From Brevibacillus choshinensis (GTDB lineage Bacteria > Bacillota > Bacilli > Brevibacillales > Brevibacillaceae), in the NCBI RefSeq assembly GCF_001420695.1, contig NZ_LJJB01000007.1, forward strand, positions 1 through 64,000: a DNA stretch of 64,000 nt. The letters are read 5' to 3'. A model generated the notes under the pieces. That model made no database searches, had not been told where the DNA came from, and was given only the letters and a program-made list of their open reading frames with translations. The position numbers and the translations under genes were made by a program. This document shows, in pieces, positions 42,013-50,956 of this stretch; within the stretch, counting starts at the first letter, position 1; the number at the start of each line of letters is the position of its first letter.

Positions 42013-43554
42013 ATGAAACGATTATGGTCAGCCGTTTTGTTATCACTCACACTTGCTGTTTCAGCCTGTGGCAACACGTCCGATTCGACCGGAGCGGGAG
42101 CAGGGGGCGCGTCACAGGAACTGGTGGTGGCTTTCAGTACGGAACCGGTAACGTTGGACCCACAGGACACGAGTGACGGTATTTCCAACAATGCCAACGA
42201 GCTTCTCTATGACAAACTGGTCACGCTGGATAAAAACAACGAAATCGTTCCACAGCTGGCAAAGGAATGGACAACTTCGCCCGATGGCAAGAAAATCACC
42301 TTCAAGCTCCGTGAAGATGCGAAGTTCCAGGATGGTACGCCAGTCAATGCGGAAGCCGTCAAGTTTACGTTTGATCGCGTACTCAACAAAGAAAACAAGC
42401 TGGCCCGTTATTCGTTGTATGCGGAGTTCATTGATAAAGTAACGGTGGATAGTGAGTTTCAGGTGAGCTTTGATCTGAAATTCCCGTTTGGCCCAGCATT
42501 AATTTCGTTTGCTCATACGAACGGCGGTATTCATAGTCCGAAAAACGTGCAGGAAAAAGGAAAAGACGTGGGTAAATCCCCAGTCGGCTCTGGTCCTTAC
42601 AAATTAAAGGAATGGACGCCAGGAACGAAGATGGTGTTTGAAGCGAATGAAGCCTATTGGGGCGGGGCACCGAAAATCAAGACCATTACCTTCAAGCCCG
42701 TAACGGAAAATTCCGCTCGTTCCATCATGCTGGAAACGGGTGAGGCCGACGTGATCGTGCCAGTCGTGACATCCGATGTGGAACGCCTCAAAGGAAATGA
42801 CAAACTCAAGGTTATGATCGAGCCGAGCTCCCGCAATTTGTACATTTCCATCAATACCGCAAAGGCACCATTCGATAATGTCAAAGCTCGTCAAGCGCTG
42901 AACTACGCAGTGGACAAAGAGACGATCGTCAACAAGATCATGGCAGGCCAAGCCAAAGTGCTGGATGCAGCGTTTGGTGAAAAAATCTGGGGCCACACCT
43001 CAGTAGGGGCCTATCCATACGATCCAGAAAAGGCCAAGCAACTGCTTGCAGAAGCAGGCGTGAAACCAGGAACGACCATCAAGCTGTGGACACCAGAGGG
43101 CCGCTACCTCATGGACCGTCAAATCGCCGAGTATATCCAAGGCAATCTGCAAGAAGTAGGACTCAACGTCGTGTTCCAAAAATGGGAATGGGGCGCTTTT
43201 CAGGAAGCGATCAAGAGTCCAGATGCCGAGTTTAATCTGGCAGTCAACAGCTGGGGTGCCTCTACGAATGACGCGGACTGGGCTTTGCGACCGATTTTGA
43301 AAACAGGCGGCGCAAGCAATTACGCCAAATTCTCCAACCCGGCGCTGGATGACATGATTGACAAAGCGATGAAAGCCTCGAGTCAGGATGAACGCAAAAA
43401 GCTGTACAGCGAGGCATTGGCTCTGATCAAAGAAGAAGCACCGTGGATTTTCCTAGTGGAATACAAGCAGACCTCTGGCGTGCGCAATAACGTGGAGGGT
43501 GTGTACTCGTGGAGCAACGAGCGTCTGATCCTGCGTGACGCCGTCAAAAAATAA
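42013..43554 (+). CDS. peptide-binding lipoprotein, DppA/OppA family
   Basis: A 513-residue SBP-family-5 protein. Lipoprotein signal MKRLWSAVLLSLTLAVSAC with the lipid-carrying Cys at residue 19. Family stretches are EPVTLDPQDTSDGISNNANE, LREDAKFQDGTPVNAEAVKF and VKARQALNYAVDKETIVNKI. It starts 46 bases after the C45 gene and is followed by a hairpin and then its permeases, the usual arrangement for making binding protein in excess. GAGGGGG precedes the ATG. Confidence 0.93.
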   Translation: MKRLWSAVLLSLTLAVSACGNTSDSTGAGAGGASQELVVAFSTEPVTLDPQDTSDGISNNANELLYDKLVTLDKNNEIVPQLAKEWTTSPDGKKITFKLREDAKFQDGTPVNAEAVKFTFDRVLNKENKLARYSLYAEFIDKVTVDSEFQVSFDLKFPFGPALISFAHTNGGIHSPKNVQEKGKDVGKSPVGSGPYKLKEWTPGTKMVFEANEAYWGGAPKIKTITFKPVTENSARSIMLETGEADVIVPVVTSDVERLKGNDKLKVMIEPSSRNLYISINTAKAPFDNVKARQALNYAVDKETIVNKIMAGQAKVLDAAFGEKIWGHTSVGAYPYDPEKAKQLLAEAGVKPGTTIKLWTPEGRYLMDRQIAEYIQGNLQEVGLNVVFQKWEWGAFQEAIKSPDAEFNLAVNSWGASTNDADWALRPILKTGGASNYAKFSNPALDDMIDKAMKASSQDERKKLYSEALALIKEEAPWIFLVEYKQTSGVRNNVEGVYSWSNERLILRDAVKK

Positions 43555-43574
43555 ACAGGAAACAAGAGTGGGAA

Positions 43575-43604
43575 GGGGATAGGCGTCTATCCCCTGATCC
43601 TTTA
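43575..43604 (+). terminator. partial terminator between binding protein and permease genes
   Basis: GGGGATAG, loop GCGT, CTATCCCC is a perfect 8-base stem followed by TGATCCTTTATTTT. Such hairpins commonly lower expression of downstream permease genes relative to the binding protein. Confidence 0.65.
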
Positions 43605-43649
43605 TTTTACTATCAGAAAGTATAAAAATTCTGAGGATGATAGTATAAG

Positions 43650-43700
43650 CGCAATTAAGGCTTCGTCCGCGCCAAGGCTTGGCAAAGCCAAGTTTTCTAA
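43650..43700 (+). promoter_or_regulatory. leader element, copy 2 of the repeated hairpin motif
   Basis: Begins CGCAATTAAGGC and ends with the hairpin CTTGG-CAAAG-CCAAG followed by TTTTCTAA. It matches the element at 5603-5664 at both ends but is 11 bases shorter in the middle. It lies 25 bases before the TTG start of the first permease gene, just ahead of AAGGAGG. Likely an RNA control element or attenuator; no known class assigned. Confidence 0.45.
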
Positions 43701-43724
43701 TCGATTTGCGAAGGAGGCACCCAA

Positions 43725-44645
43725 TTGCTCAGCTATATAATCAAACGCGTATTGCAGATGATCCCAACTTTGATCGGTGTATCCATCGCTACCTTTATTC
43801 TCATTCACTCCGTTCCGGGAGACCCGGCCCGAATGATCGCGGGAAATGAAGCGAGTGAAGAAGAGGTTGCTCTTGTTCGTGACCGCCTGGGGTTAAACGA
43901 ACCGTTGCACGTCCAGTACGGAGAGTATGTGATGGGGCTGGCAAAGGGCGATCTCGGAACATCGCTGCGTTCGGACCGCCCTGTTTTGGATGAAATCGTT
44001 TCCCGATTCCCGACCACCATTTTGCTCACCTTTATCTCCGTGATCATCATGATCATTGTCGGACTTTTAGCCGGAATCTTATCAGCGACGAAGCCCAATA
44101 GCAAAAGGGATAACGCAACCATGATGTTTTCGCTGTTTGGTATTTCCATGCCGATTTTTTGGCTCGGATTGATGCTCATCTTAATCTTCTCGTATTACTT
44201 GCAGGTGCTGCCGTCCGGCGGTAATGACAGCTTTAAATACTTCATCCTTCCTGCTGTGGCGCTCGGTCTGTCTTCCTCGGCTATTTTAGCCCGATTGTCC
44301 CGCTCCAGCATTCTGGAGGTCATCCATCAAGACTTTGTTCGTACAGCGAGAGCCAAGGGTGTCAAAGAAAAGTGGGTGATCTACAAGCACACGCTGAAAA
44401 ACGCGCTCATTCCGATCATTACGATCGTGGGACTGGAATTTGGTCATCTATTGGGAGGAGCCGTACTGACAGAAACGGTATTTTCCATGAACGGTATTGG
44501 GAGATTCATTATCCAGTCCATCCAATTCCGGGATTACCCAGCAATCCAGGGCAGCATTCTGTTTGTTGCCACGATCTTTGTCATCGTCAATTTGATCGTT
44601 GACCTTTGTTACAGTCTCGTAGATCCCAGAGTCAGATACGATTAG
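43725..44645 (+). CDS. peptide ABC transporter permease, DppB/OppB type
   Basis: A 306-residue inner-membrane permease with six helices. The N-terminus YIIKRVLQMIPTLIGVSIAT and IHSVPGDPARMIAGN are typical of DppB. The EAA loop that contacts the ATPases is RTARAKGVKEKWVIYKHTLK (about residues 205-225). TTG start with AAGGAGG. It pairs with the next permease to form the channel for the upstream binding protein. Confidence 0.94.
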   Translation: MLSYIIKRVLQMIPTLIGVSIATFILIHSVPGDPARMIAGNEASEEEVALVRDRLGLNEPLHVQYGEYVMGLAKGDLGTSLRSDRPVLDEIVSRFPTTILLTFISVIIMIIVGLLAGILSATKPNSKRDNATMMFSLFGISMPIFWLGLMLILIFSYYLQVLPSGGNDSFKYFILPAVALGLSSSAILARLSRSSILEVIHQDFVRTARAKGVKEKWVIYKHTLKNALIPIITIVGLEFGHLLGGAVLTETVFSMNGIGRFIIQSIQFRDYPAIQGSILFVATIFVIVNLIVDLCYSLVDPRVRYD

Positions 44646-44659
44646 AGAGGAGCAAATTC

Positions 44660-45565
44660 ATGAGTCAGACAGAAGTCGTAGTCCCACCAGCGGACAACCT
44701 TTCGATCGAAACAACGTACACAGCTCGTTCCCCGTGGAGAATGATTGTGAATCGTTTCAAAAAGAACAGGCGGGCAATGGCAGGACTGTGGATGGTGCTC
44801 GTATTTCTCGTGGTCGCCATCTTTGCTCCGTGGATCGCTCCTCATGATCCGTTCGAGCAAAATATGCAGGTGATGCTGGAATCTCCTTCGATTCATTATT
44901 TCTTCGGTACAGACGAATTCGGGCGCGATATTTTTTCGCGAGTCATTTATGGCGCACAGATCTCCCTCATGATCGGAATCGTAGGCGTGTTGATCTCGAT
45001 TGTTTTTGGCGTGGCTCTAGGGACCATCTCGGGCTATTTCGGTGGATTCGTGGATTCGCTGGTGATGCGGATCATGGATATTTTCATGGCATTTCCTAGC
45101 TTTCTCTTGGCATTGGCGATTGTCAGTGTACTTGGTCCGGGCATGATCAACGTCATGATTGCCATCGGTATTTTTTCTGTTCCGACCTTTGCCCGCATTT
45201 CACGCAGCTCGGTCATTTCGATCAAAAACAAGGAGTACATCGAAGCTGCCAGAGCGATGGGAGGCACCCATTTGTTCATCATCTGGAAGCACATTCTGCC
45301 CAACAGTATCGCGCCGATTATCGTGTTATCTACGATGCGGATCGCGACTGCGATTTTGACGGCTGCGGGTCTCAGCTTTTTAGGGATGGGAGCTCAGCCC
45401 CCTACACCCGAATGGGGAGCCATGCTAAGCACAGGAAGAGAATATTTGCGGACAGCCCCGCACGTGAGCACGATCCCCGGTTTGGCCATTATGTTTATGG
45501 TTCTGGCTTTCAACATGCTAGGGGACGGCTTGCGTGATGCTCTCGACCCCAAGATGAAGCTGTGA
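44660..45565 (+). CDS. peptide ABC transporter permease, DppC/OppC type
   Basis: A 301-residue permease. DppC marks include NRFKKNRRAMAGLWMVLVFL, APWIAPHDPFEQN, HYFFGTDEFGRDIFSRVIYG and the EAA loop EYIEAARAMGGTHLFIIWKH. The ATG at 44660 follows GAGAGGAG, 14 bases after the DppB-type stop. The protein ends in LGDGLRDALDPKMKL, as is usual for the family. Confidence 0.94.
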   Translation: MSQTEVVVPPADNLSIETTYTARSPWRMIVNRFKKNRRAMAGLWMVLVFLVVAIFAPWIAPHDPFEQNMQVMLESPSIHYFFGTDEFGRDIFSRVIYGAQISLMIGIVGVLISIVFGVALGTISGYFGGFVDSLVMRIMDIFMAFPSFLLALAIVSVLGPGMINVMIAIGIFSVPTFARISRSSVISIKNKEYIEAARAMGGTHLFIIWKHILPNSIAPIIVLSTMRIATAILTAAGLSFLGMGAQPPTPEWGAMLSTGREYLRTAPHVSTIPGLAIMFMVLAFNMLGDGLRDALDPKMKL

Positions 45566-45582
45566 CAAAGGGAGGCACCGAC

Positions 45583-46581
45583 TTGAAGAACAAACTGCTC
45601 GAAATCAAAGGCTTGAAAACCTATTTTTATACAGATGATGGCGTTGTCCCTGCGGTCGATGGAGTGGACATCTCGATCTACGAAGGGGAAACGGTAGGGA
45701 TCGTTGGGGAGTCTGGTTGCGGGAAAAGCGTTACCTCTCTGACGACGATGCGCCTGACACCAGGTAGAGTCGTCGAAGGCTCCATTACCTTTCAGCAAAA
45801 GGACATTTTGGCTCTGAGTGACGAGGAGATGAGAGAACTCCGTGGCAACGAAATGGCCATGATTTTTCAGGAGCCGATGACCTCGCTTAATCCGGTATTT
45901 ACAATTGGGCAGCAGATTGGAGAAGCCGTCGAGATCCATATGAAAGTAAGCAAACAGATGGCTCGTGAGCGATCAATCGAAATGCTCAAGCGAGTAGGGA
46001 TTCCTCGGCCGGAGCAAATCGTGGACGAATATCCCCATCAGCTATCGGGAGGTATGAGGCAGCGGGTCATGATCGCTATGGCGATGGCCTGTAATCCAAA
46101 GCTGTTGATTGCAGACGAACCGACGACTGCTCTGGACGTGACGATCCAGGCGCAGATTCTGGACCTGATGAGGGATTTGAAAGAAAAGCAGGGCACTGCG
46201 ATCATGATGATTACGCATGATTTGGGTGTCGTGGCTGAAATGTGTGATCGAGTGATCGTGATGTACGCAGGAAAAGTCGTGGAAGAAGCGGACGTCGTCA
46301 CCCTGTTTACCAAACCGCAGCACCCGTACACGCAAGGACTGATGAAATCGATTCCGAGCCTGGAGTCAGCCGAAAGAAGACTGTATTCCATCAAAGGGAA
46401 TGTCCCCATCCCAGGTACCATTCGCGATGGCTGCAGCTTTGCTCCCCGATGTGAATTCGCAACGGAGTTGTGTCGGCAAAAAGCTCCCCGTTTGGTTGAA
46501 GTGGAGCAAGGGCATTTGAGCAGATGCTGGCTCCATGTAAATGATAGGGAGGACACGCGACATGAAACAGCCGTTGGTTGA
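45583..46581 (+). CDS. peptide ABC transporter ATPase, DppD/OppD type
   Basis: A 332-residue ATPase. Walker A is GESGCGKS, the ABC signature is [15 protein letters not shown], Walker B is [12 protein letters not shown], and the switch His is in [10 protein letters not shown]. The C-terminal oligopeptide-ATPase extension has Cys residues ([16 protein letters not shown]) that may bind a cluster, as in the DppD/F group. The TTG at 45583 lies seven bases after AAGGGAGG and is preferred to the GTG overlapping the previous stop. Confidence 0.94.
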   Translation: MKNKLLEIKGLKTYFYTDDGVVPAVDGVDISIYEGETVGIVGESGCGKSVTSLTTMRLTPGRVVEGSITFQQKDILALSDEEMRELRGNEMAMIFQEPMTSLNPVFTIGQQIGEAVEIHMKVSKQMARERSIEMLKRVGIPRPEQIVDEYPHQLSGGMRQRVMIAMAMACNPKLLIADEPTTALDVTIQAQILDLMRDLKEKQGTAIMMITHDLGVVAEMCDRVIVMYAGKVVEEADVVTLFTKPQHPYTQGLMKSIPSLESAERRLYSIKGNVPIPGTIRDGCSFAPRCEFATELCRQKAPRLVEVEQGHLSRCWLHVNDREDTRHETAVG

Positions 46582-47527
46582 GATCAAAAACTTGAAGAAG
46601 TACTTTCCCATCCGAAAAGGAATGTTCAAAAAAACAGTCGGCCATGTCAAGGCAGTAGACGGTCTCGACTTTACGATATTCAAAGGAGAAACGCTCGGCT
46701 TGGTGGGAGAAAGTGGCTGTGGGAAATCCACGACGGGGCGAACCATCCTGCAGCTGCTTTCGCCGACAGAAGGGGAAGTCCTGTACGAAGGGAAAAACCT
46801 GCTGGACATGAAGGGCGCGGAAATGCGAAAGCTGCGCAAAGATTTGCAAATGGTATTTCAAGATCCGTATGCCTCGCTCGATCCAAGGCTGACAGTAGGG
46901 GAGCTGATTGCAGAGCCGCTGCAGATTCATCAGCTCTATCAGGGTAAAGAAAGGGACCGGCGGGTGGATGAACTTCTCCAGGTCGTCGGCTTGCACAGCT
47001 ACCACGCCAAGCGCTATGCCCATGAATTTAGCGGGGGGCAACGGCAACGAATCGGGATCGCACGAGCTCTGGCTCTCAACCCAAAACTGATTGTAGCAGA
47101 CGAGCCGGTATCTGCCCTGGATGTTTCCATTCAGTCTCAGGTGATCAATCTACTACAAGATTTGCAGGAACAGTTTGAATTGACCTACCTGTTCATCGCC
47201 CATGATTTGAGTGTAGTAAAGCATATTAGTGACCGCGTCGGCGTGATGTACCTGGGTAGAATCGTAGAGCTGGCAGACAAAAACGATCTGTACGATTCTC
47301 CCATGCATCCGTATACCAAAGCACTGCTTTCGGCTGTCCCTGTACCCAACCCGTTGATCAAAAAAGAGAGAATCGTTTTGCAGGGAGATGTGCCCAGCCC
47401 AGCCAATCCGCCGTCTGGCTGCACCTTTCATCCCCGCTGTAGCGAATGCATGGATATTTGCAGGACGGAAAAGCCTGCGTTCCAGGAAGTCAACGGACGC
47501 TACGTGGCATGCCATTTATACAGCTAA
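46562..47527 (+). CDS. peptide ABC transporter ATPase, DppF/OppF type
   Basis: A 321-residue ATPase partner of the preceding protein. It opens with [20 protein letters not shown] as in DppF. Walker [10 protein letters not shown], signature [16 protein letters not shown], Walker [13 protein letters not shown] and switch His in [11 protein letters not shown] are all intact. The tail [16 protein letters not shown] matches the cysteine extension of this family. It overlaps the previous gene by 20 bases, completing the transporter. Confidence 0.94.
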   Translation: MKQPLVEIKNLKKYFPIRKGMFKKTVGHVKAVDGLDFTIFKGETLGLVGESGCGKSTTGRTILQLLSPTEGEVLYEGKNLLDMKGAEMRKLRKDLQMVFQDPYASLDPRLTVGELIAEPLQIHQLYQGKERDRRVDELLQVVGLHSYHAKRYAHEFSGGQRQRIGIARALALNPKLIVADEPVSALDVSIQSQVINLLQDLQEQFELTYLFIAHDLSVVKHISDRVGVMYLGRIVELADKNDLYDSPMHPYTKALLSAVPVPNPLIKKERIVLQGDVPSPANPPSGCTFHPRCSECMDICRTEKPAFQEVNGRYVACHLYS

Positions 47528-47554
47528 AAAGAATGACAGACGGAGGTAGGAAGT

Positions 47555-48739
47555 GTGAATACGACAAAAGAAAAACTATATAGAACAGTAGACGACTTGA
47601 GAGAGACCATTCTTGCCATCAACGATTTCATTCATGACCACCCTGAATTGGGAAACGAGGAATTCCAAGCGGTTGAACTTTTGACCCATACATTGGCGAA
47701 TCACGGCTTTCAGGTAGAAACAGGGCTAGCAGGATTAGAAACGGCATTTTCCGCCATCTATCAAAATAGGCAGGGCGGGCCTGTCATCGGTTTATTATGT
47801 GAATACGATGCACTAGAAGGACTAGGACATGGCTGCGGCCACAATCTGCAAGCGGCTTCCATCACGGGTGCAGCAATCGCGCTGGCTCGGAATTTAGGGG
47901 ACATACCGGCTACGATAGCCGTCTATGGTACACCAGCCGAGGAGACGACGAGTGGAAAGCTGCCTATGATCAAAGCAGGCGTTTTCGATCAGTTGGATGT
48001 AGCGCTCATGATGCATGGGGGAGACCGTACGACAGTAGATGGGAAATCACTGGCGATGAACATGGTTGAATTTGTTTTTGAAGGAAAGGCGGCCCACGCA
48101 GCGGTTGCTCCGGAAAAAGGAATCAGCGCGCTGGATGGAGTCCTCATGATGTTCAATGCGATTGAATACTTACGAGAGCATGTGCGGACGGACGTACGCA
48201 TTCACGGTGTGATTACCGATGGGGGAGTCGTGCCGAACATTGTCCCTGATCGCGCAGCAGCTCAGTTTTACATCCGTGCAGCGGATCGCCCTTATCTGGA
48301 CACGGTGGTGGAGCGGGTATATAATGCAGCACGTGGAGCTGCCCTCGCTACGGGAACACAGCTGTCGATCAATGAATTGAAGACGTGTGAAAATAAAATC
48401 AATGTGGAAACCTTGAACAAATTAATGCTGGAAAATGCGAGAGAGGCAGGGATCCAGGAAATATCTCCTCCTCGAACAAGCACGGGCTCCACCGATTTCG
48501 CCAATGTTACCTACCGAATCCCAGGGGCGTGCTTGCGTGTGCAGTTTGTCCCCTTCGGAACTTCCAGCCATTCAAAGGAATGGGTGGCTGCAGGATTGAG
48601 CGACGAGGGCCATGCAGCCGTGCTGTTGGCGGCAAAATCTTTAGCAGGTGTCGGGTATGACTTGATCGTCGACCCATCCGTCTTGTCCGAGATCAAAGAA
48701 GATTTCCACAAAGCGAAAGAAGCACTGTTCGTATCATAG
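47555..48739 (+). CDS. M20 amidohydrolase (AbgB-like)
   Basis: A 394-residue metallo-hydrolase. Metal motifs are LGHGCGHNLQAASITG (note GHGCGHN, typical of the p-aminobenzoyl-glutamate hydrolase/amidohydrolase subgroup), the Glu pair in YGTPAEETTSGKLPM, and HGGDRTTVDG. It starts with GTG after GGAGG, 28 bases behind the last ATPase gene, and so belongs to the peptide operon. It is likely to cut the imported N-acyl or dipeptide-like compound after or together with the C45 enzyme. Confidence 0.9.
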   Translation: MNTTKEKLYRTVDDLRETILAINDFIHDHPELGNEEFQAVELLTHTLANHGFQVETGLAGLETAFSAIYQNRQGGPVIGLLCEYDALEGLGHGCGHNLQAASITGAAIALARNLGDIPATIAVYGTPAEETTSGKLPMIKAGVFDQLDVALMMHGGDRTTVDGKSLAMNMVEFVFEGKAAHAAVAPEKGISALDGVLMMFNAIEYLREHVRTDVRIHGVITDGGVVPNIVPDRAAAQFYIRAADRPYLDTVVERVYNAARGAALATGTQLSINELKTCENKINVETLNKLMLENAREAGIQEISPPRTSTGSTDFANVTYRIPGACLRVQFVPFGTSSHSKEWVAAGLSDEGHAAVLLAAKSLAGVGYDLIVDPSVLSEIKEDFHKAKEALFVS

Positions 48740-48796
48740 AATAAGTACCGTACAGGTTTTGTCTCATGTTTCCACAAACGTTAGGGGATGTACCCG

Positions 48797-49987
48797 ATGA
48801 GCTGGAAAAGAAATGCGCGAATCCTCTGGATCTGCAATTTTATCATCTCGGGTTCGATGAGTATGATCATGCCATTCCTCCCGCTGTTTTTGATGGATAT
48901 GGGAGTACCTCATGGAAAAGAAGTCAGTATGTGGACCGGGATGATCTTCTCGGCCACTTTTTTATCCGCAGCCATTATGGCGCCGTTGTGGGGAGCCTTT
49001 GCAGACAAATATGGGCAAAAGGCAAATCTAGTGCGAGCAGGCATTGGGATGGGGATCATCAATCTTTTGATGTTCTTCAGCTCGACGCCTTTATACTTGT
49101 TGGCCCTGCGGTTTGTGTACGGTTTTTTCTCCGGATTTATTACGGTCTCTTACTCCTATTTATCGAAAACGACACCAAGGGAAGATCTCGGAAAAGCGCT
49201 AGGGTTTCTGTATACAGGTGGCATGAGCGGGGGGATCATTGGACCGTTGTTCGGAGGAGCGCTGTCTGATTGGTTTGGCTATCATACAGTATTTGCTGTC
49301 ACCGGAGGAATGATGATCGTGACCGTTTTGCTGGTCAAATGGTTCCTGCCGCCTGACAGGATAGAAGCAGCCCCTGGGGATATGCAAACAGGCTCTTTTC
49401 GCCAAGTATTCGCAAACCCCAATTTGACCATCCTGTTTTTTGCGACATTTGCCATTCAGACGGCCACGATGAGTACCAACTCGATGATGTCCATCTTCGT
49501 CAAATCAATCGTGGGTGAAGTCAATAACCTGGCATTTCTCGCAGGTCTGGTCACTTCGATTACGGGCGTGGCAAACATCATCGGTTCGCCTTTGCTCGGA
49601 CGCTTGGGAGATCATTTCGGACAGAGCAAGGTGCTCCCCATCATCATGTTCTGCACGGGATTGGTCATCCTGCCACAGCTGTGGACGAATTCCATCTATC
49701 CCTTGTACGCGTGGAGGTTCTGTCACGGACTCCTGCTGGGAGGAATGCTGCCTTCTATTCAGACGTTGATCAAAAAACGGTCTGCCGACTTCATTTCTGG
49801 AAGAGCGTTCGGAGTCAATTCCAGCTTTCAATTTCTGGGCAATCTGATGGGACCGTTGATCGGTGGGTTTATTGCGGCACAGTTTTCTGTATCCTATGTA
49901 TTTGTTTTTGCCGGTGTCGTCCTCATGGTAGGAGCTGTCATCGTGAAATGGAGAATCCCGTTGCGAGAGAGCAAAAAAGCAGCGTGA
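48797..49987 (+). CDS. MFS transporter (DHA1 drug-exporter type)
   Basis: A 396-residue, 12-helix carrier. The helix 2-3 loop motif is GAFADKYGQKANLVRAGIG and the second-half equivalent is LLGRLGDHFGQSKVLPIIMF. YGFFSGFITVSYSYLSKTTP is the helix 5 region typical of proton-antiport exporters. I choose ATG 48797 because AGGGG lies at a normal distance; ATG 48788 touches the ribosome site. It closes the peptide operon before a strong terminator and may export a product or antibiotic-like compound. Confidence 0.9.
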   Translation: MSWKRNARILWICNFIISGSMSMIMPFLPLFLMDMGVPHGKEVSMWTGMIFSATFLSAAIMAPLWGAFADKYGQKANLVRAGIGMGIINLLMFFSSTPLYLLALRFVYGFFSGFITVSYSYLSKTTPREDLGKALGFLYTGGMSGGIIGPLFGGALSDWFGYHTVFAVTGGMMIVTVLLVKWFLPPDRIEAAPGDMQTGSFRQVFANPNLTILFFATFAIQTATMSTNSMMSIFVKSIVGEVNNLAFLAGLVTSITGVANIIGSPLLGRLGDHFGQSKVLPIIMFCTGLVILPQLWTNSIYPLYAWRFCHGLLLGGMLPSIQTLIKKRSADFISGRAFGVNSSFQFLGNLMGPLIGGFIAAQFSVSYVFVFAGVVLMVGAVIVKWRIPLRESKKAA

Positions 49988-49988
49988 G

Positions 49989-50024
49989 AAAGCCTCATCC
50001 GCCAAGGAGGGAGGCTTTTTTTTT
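49989..50024 (+). terminator. rho-independent terminator
   Basis: AAGCCTC and GAGGCTT arms followed by nine T residues end the operon that begins at 40866. Confidence 0.88.
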
Positions 50025-50206
50025 GTCGCTTATTTTCTGGCAAATGAAAAAATGAGTTGTGTTTTTGAAGCGCCATACGCTATAGTAAAAACATAAAATT
50101 TAATAAATGATAATCAATTATCAAATATTGATAATGGTACATGATTCTTTCATGTGCTAATCTGTTAGGAGGGATATTTCTAGAAGAAAGAAGGATAAGC
50201 ATACCG

Positions 50207-50938
50207 ATGAGCGCTGAGAAAACATTAGACATTTTGGATTTATTCGATTTTGACACTAGAGCGTTGAGCGTTCCGCAGATCGCTGATCAATTGGGTCAGC
50301 CCCAAAGCTCCGTTTACCGTCACTTGCGCCTGCTCAAAGAAAAGGGTTACGTCATGGAAGCTGCCAATGGCTACTACAGCCTGGGATACCGCTTTTTAAA
50401 ACTGGCGAAAATCGTTCGTTTGGACATGAACATATCTGCCATTGCCCAACCCGTCATGAGACAGCTGACCAAAGAAACAGGGGAAACTTCGATTTTGTTG
50501 GTGCACTCCAATCTGCAAGCTGTTTGTCTCGAAGCAGTTCCCTCTCACCAACCGATCAAGGTTTCATCCGAGCAAGGACAAATTGTCCCGTTATACGGTG
50601 GAGCTTCTTCCAAGGCTTTGCTGGCTTATTTGGGAGAAGAAGTCCTCGAAGGCTTGTTTACCGAGGGACATATCCGCAAACATACGGAACAGACCATCAC
50701 GGACCTGGCTAGTCTGAGAGCAGACCTCGATGACATTCGTGACAGGGGCTATGCATTCTCTGACGGAGAAATCGATGAAGGGGTAGTGTCCTACGGTGTA
50801 CCTATTCTTGATTCCAATGAGCAGGTAGCTGCATCTTTGAGTATTGCCGGACCACGCGACCGCATGCTCGAAAAGGACGGAGCAGAACTGGTTGCCCATT
50901 TGAAATCAGCAGCGGAGTCGATCCAGCGCTATCTGTAA
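50207..50938 (+). CDS. IclR-family regulator of the ureide cluster
   Basis: A 243-residue regulator. The winged helix-turn-helix is LSVPQIADQLGQPQSSVYRH followed by LRLLKEKGYVMEA; the GAF-like effector domain follows with ETSILLVHSNLQAVCLEAVP and the typical VSYGVPILDSNEQVAASLSI. The start is uncertain: ATG 50207 suits the family length but has only AAGGA at 11 bases, while a perfect AGGAGG at 50167 serves no visible start codon. It is 18 bases from the cyclic amidohydrolase gene, so it probably controls its own operon. Confidence 0.9.
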   Translation: MSAEKTLDILDLFDFDTRALSVPQIADQLGQPQSSVYRHLRLLKEKGYVMEAANGYYSLGYRFLKLAKIVRLDMNISAIAQPVMRQLTKETGETSILLVHSNLQAVCLEAVPSHQPIKVSSEQGQIVPLYGGASSKALLAYLGEEVLEGLFTEGHIRKHTEQTITDLASLRADLDDIRDRGYAFSDGEIDEGVVSYGVPILDSNEQVAASLSIAGPRDRMLEKDGAELVAHLKSAAESIQRYL

Positions 50939-50956
50939 AGATAGGTGGGAGACGAA

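Noticed and set aside
43650-43700. c-di-GMP-I riboswitch
   Set aside because: GCAAAGCC and CTAA are reminiscent, but the GGCAAAC strand, GAAA tetraloop stem and second receptor stem are missing.
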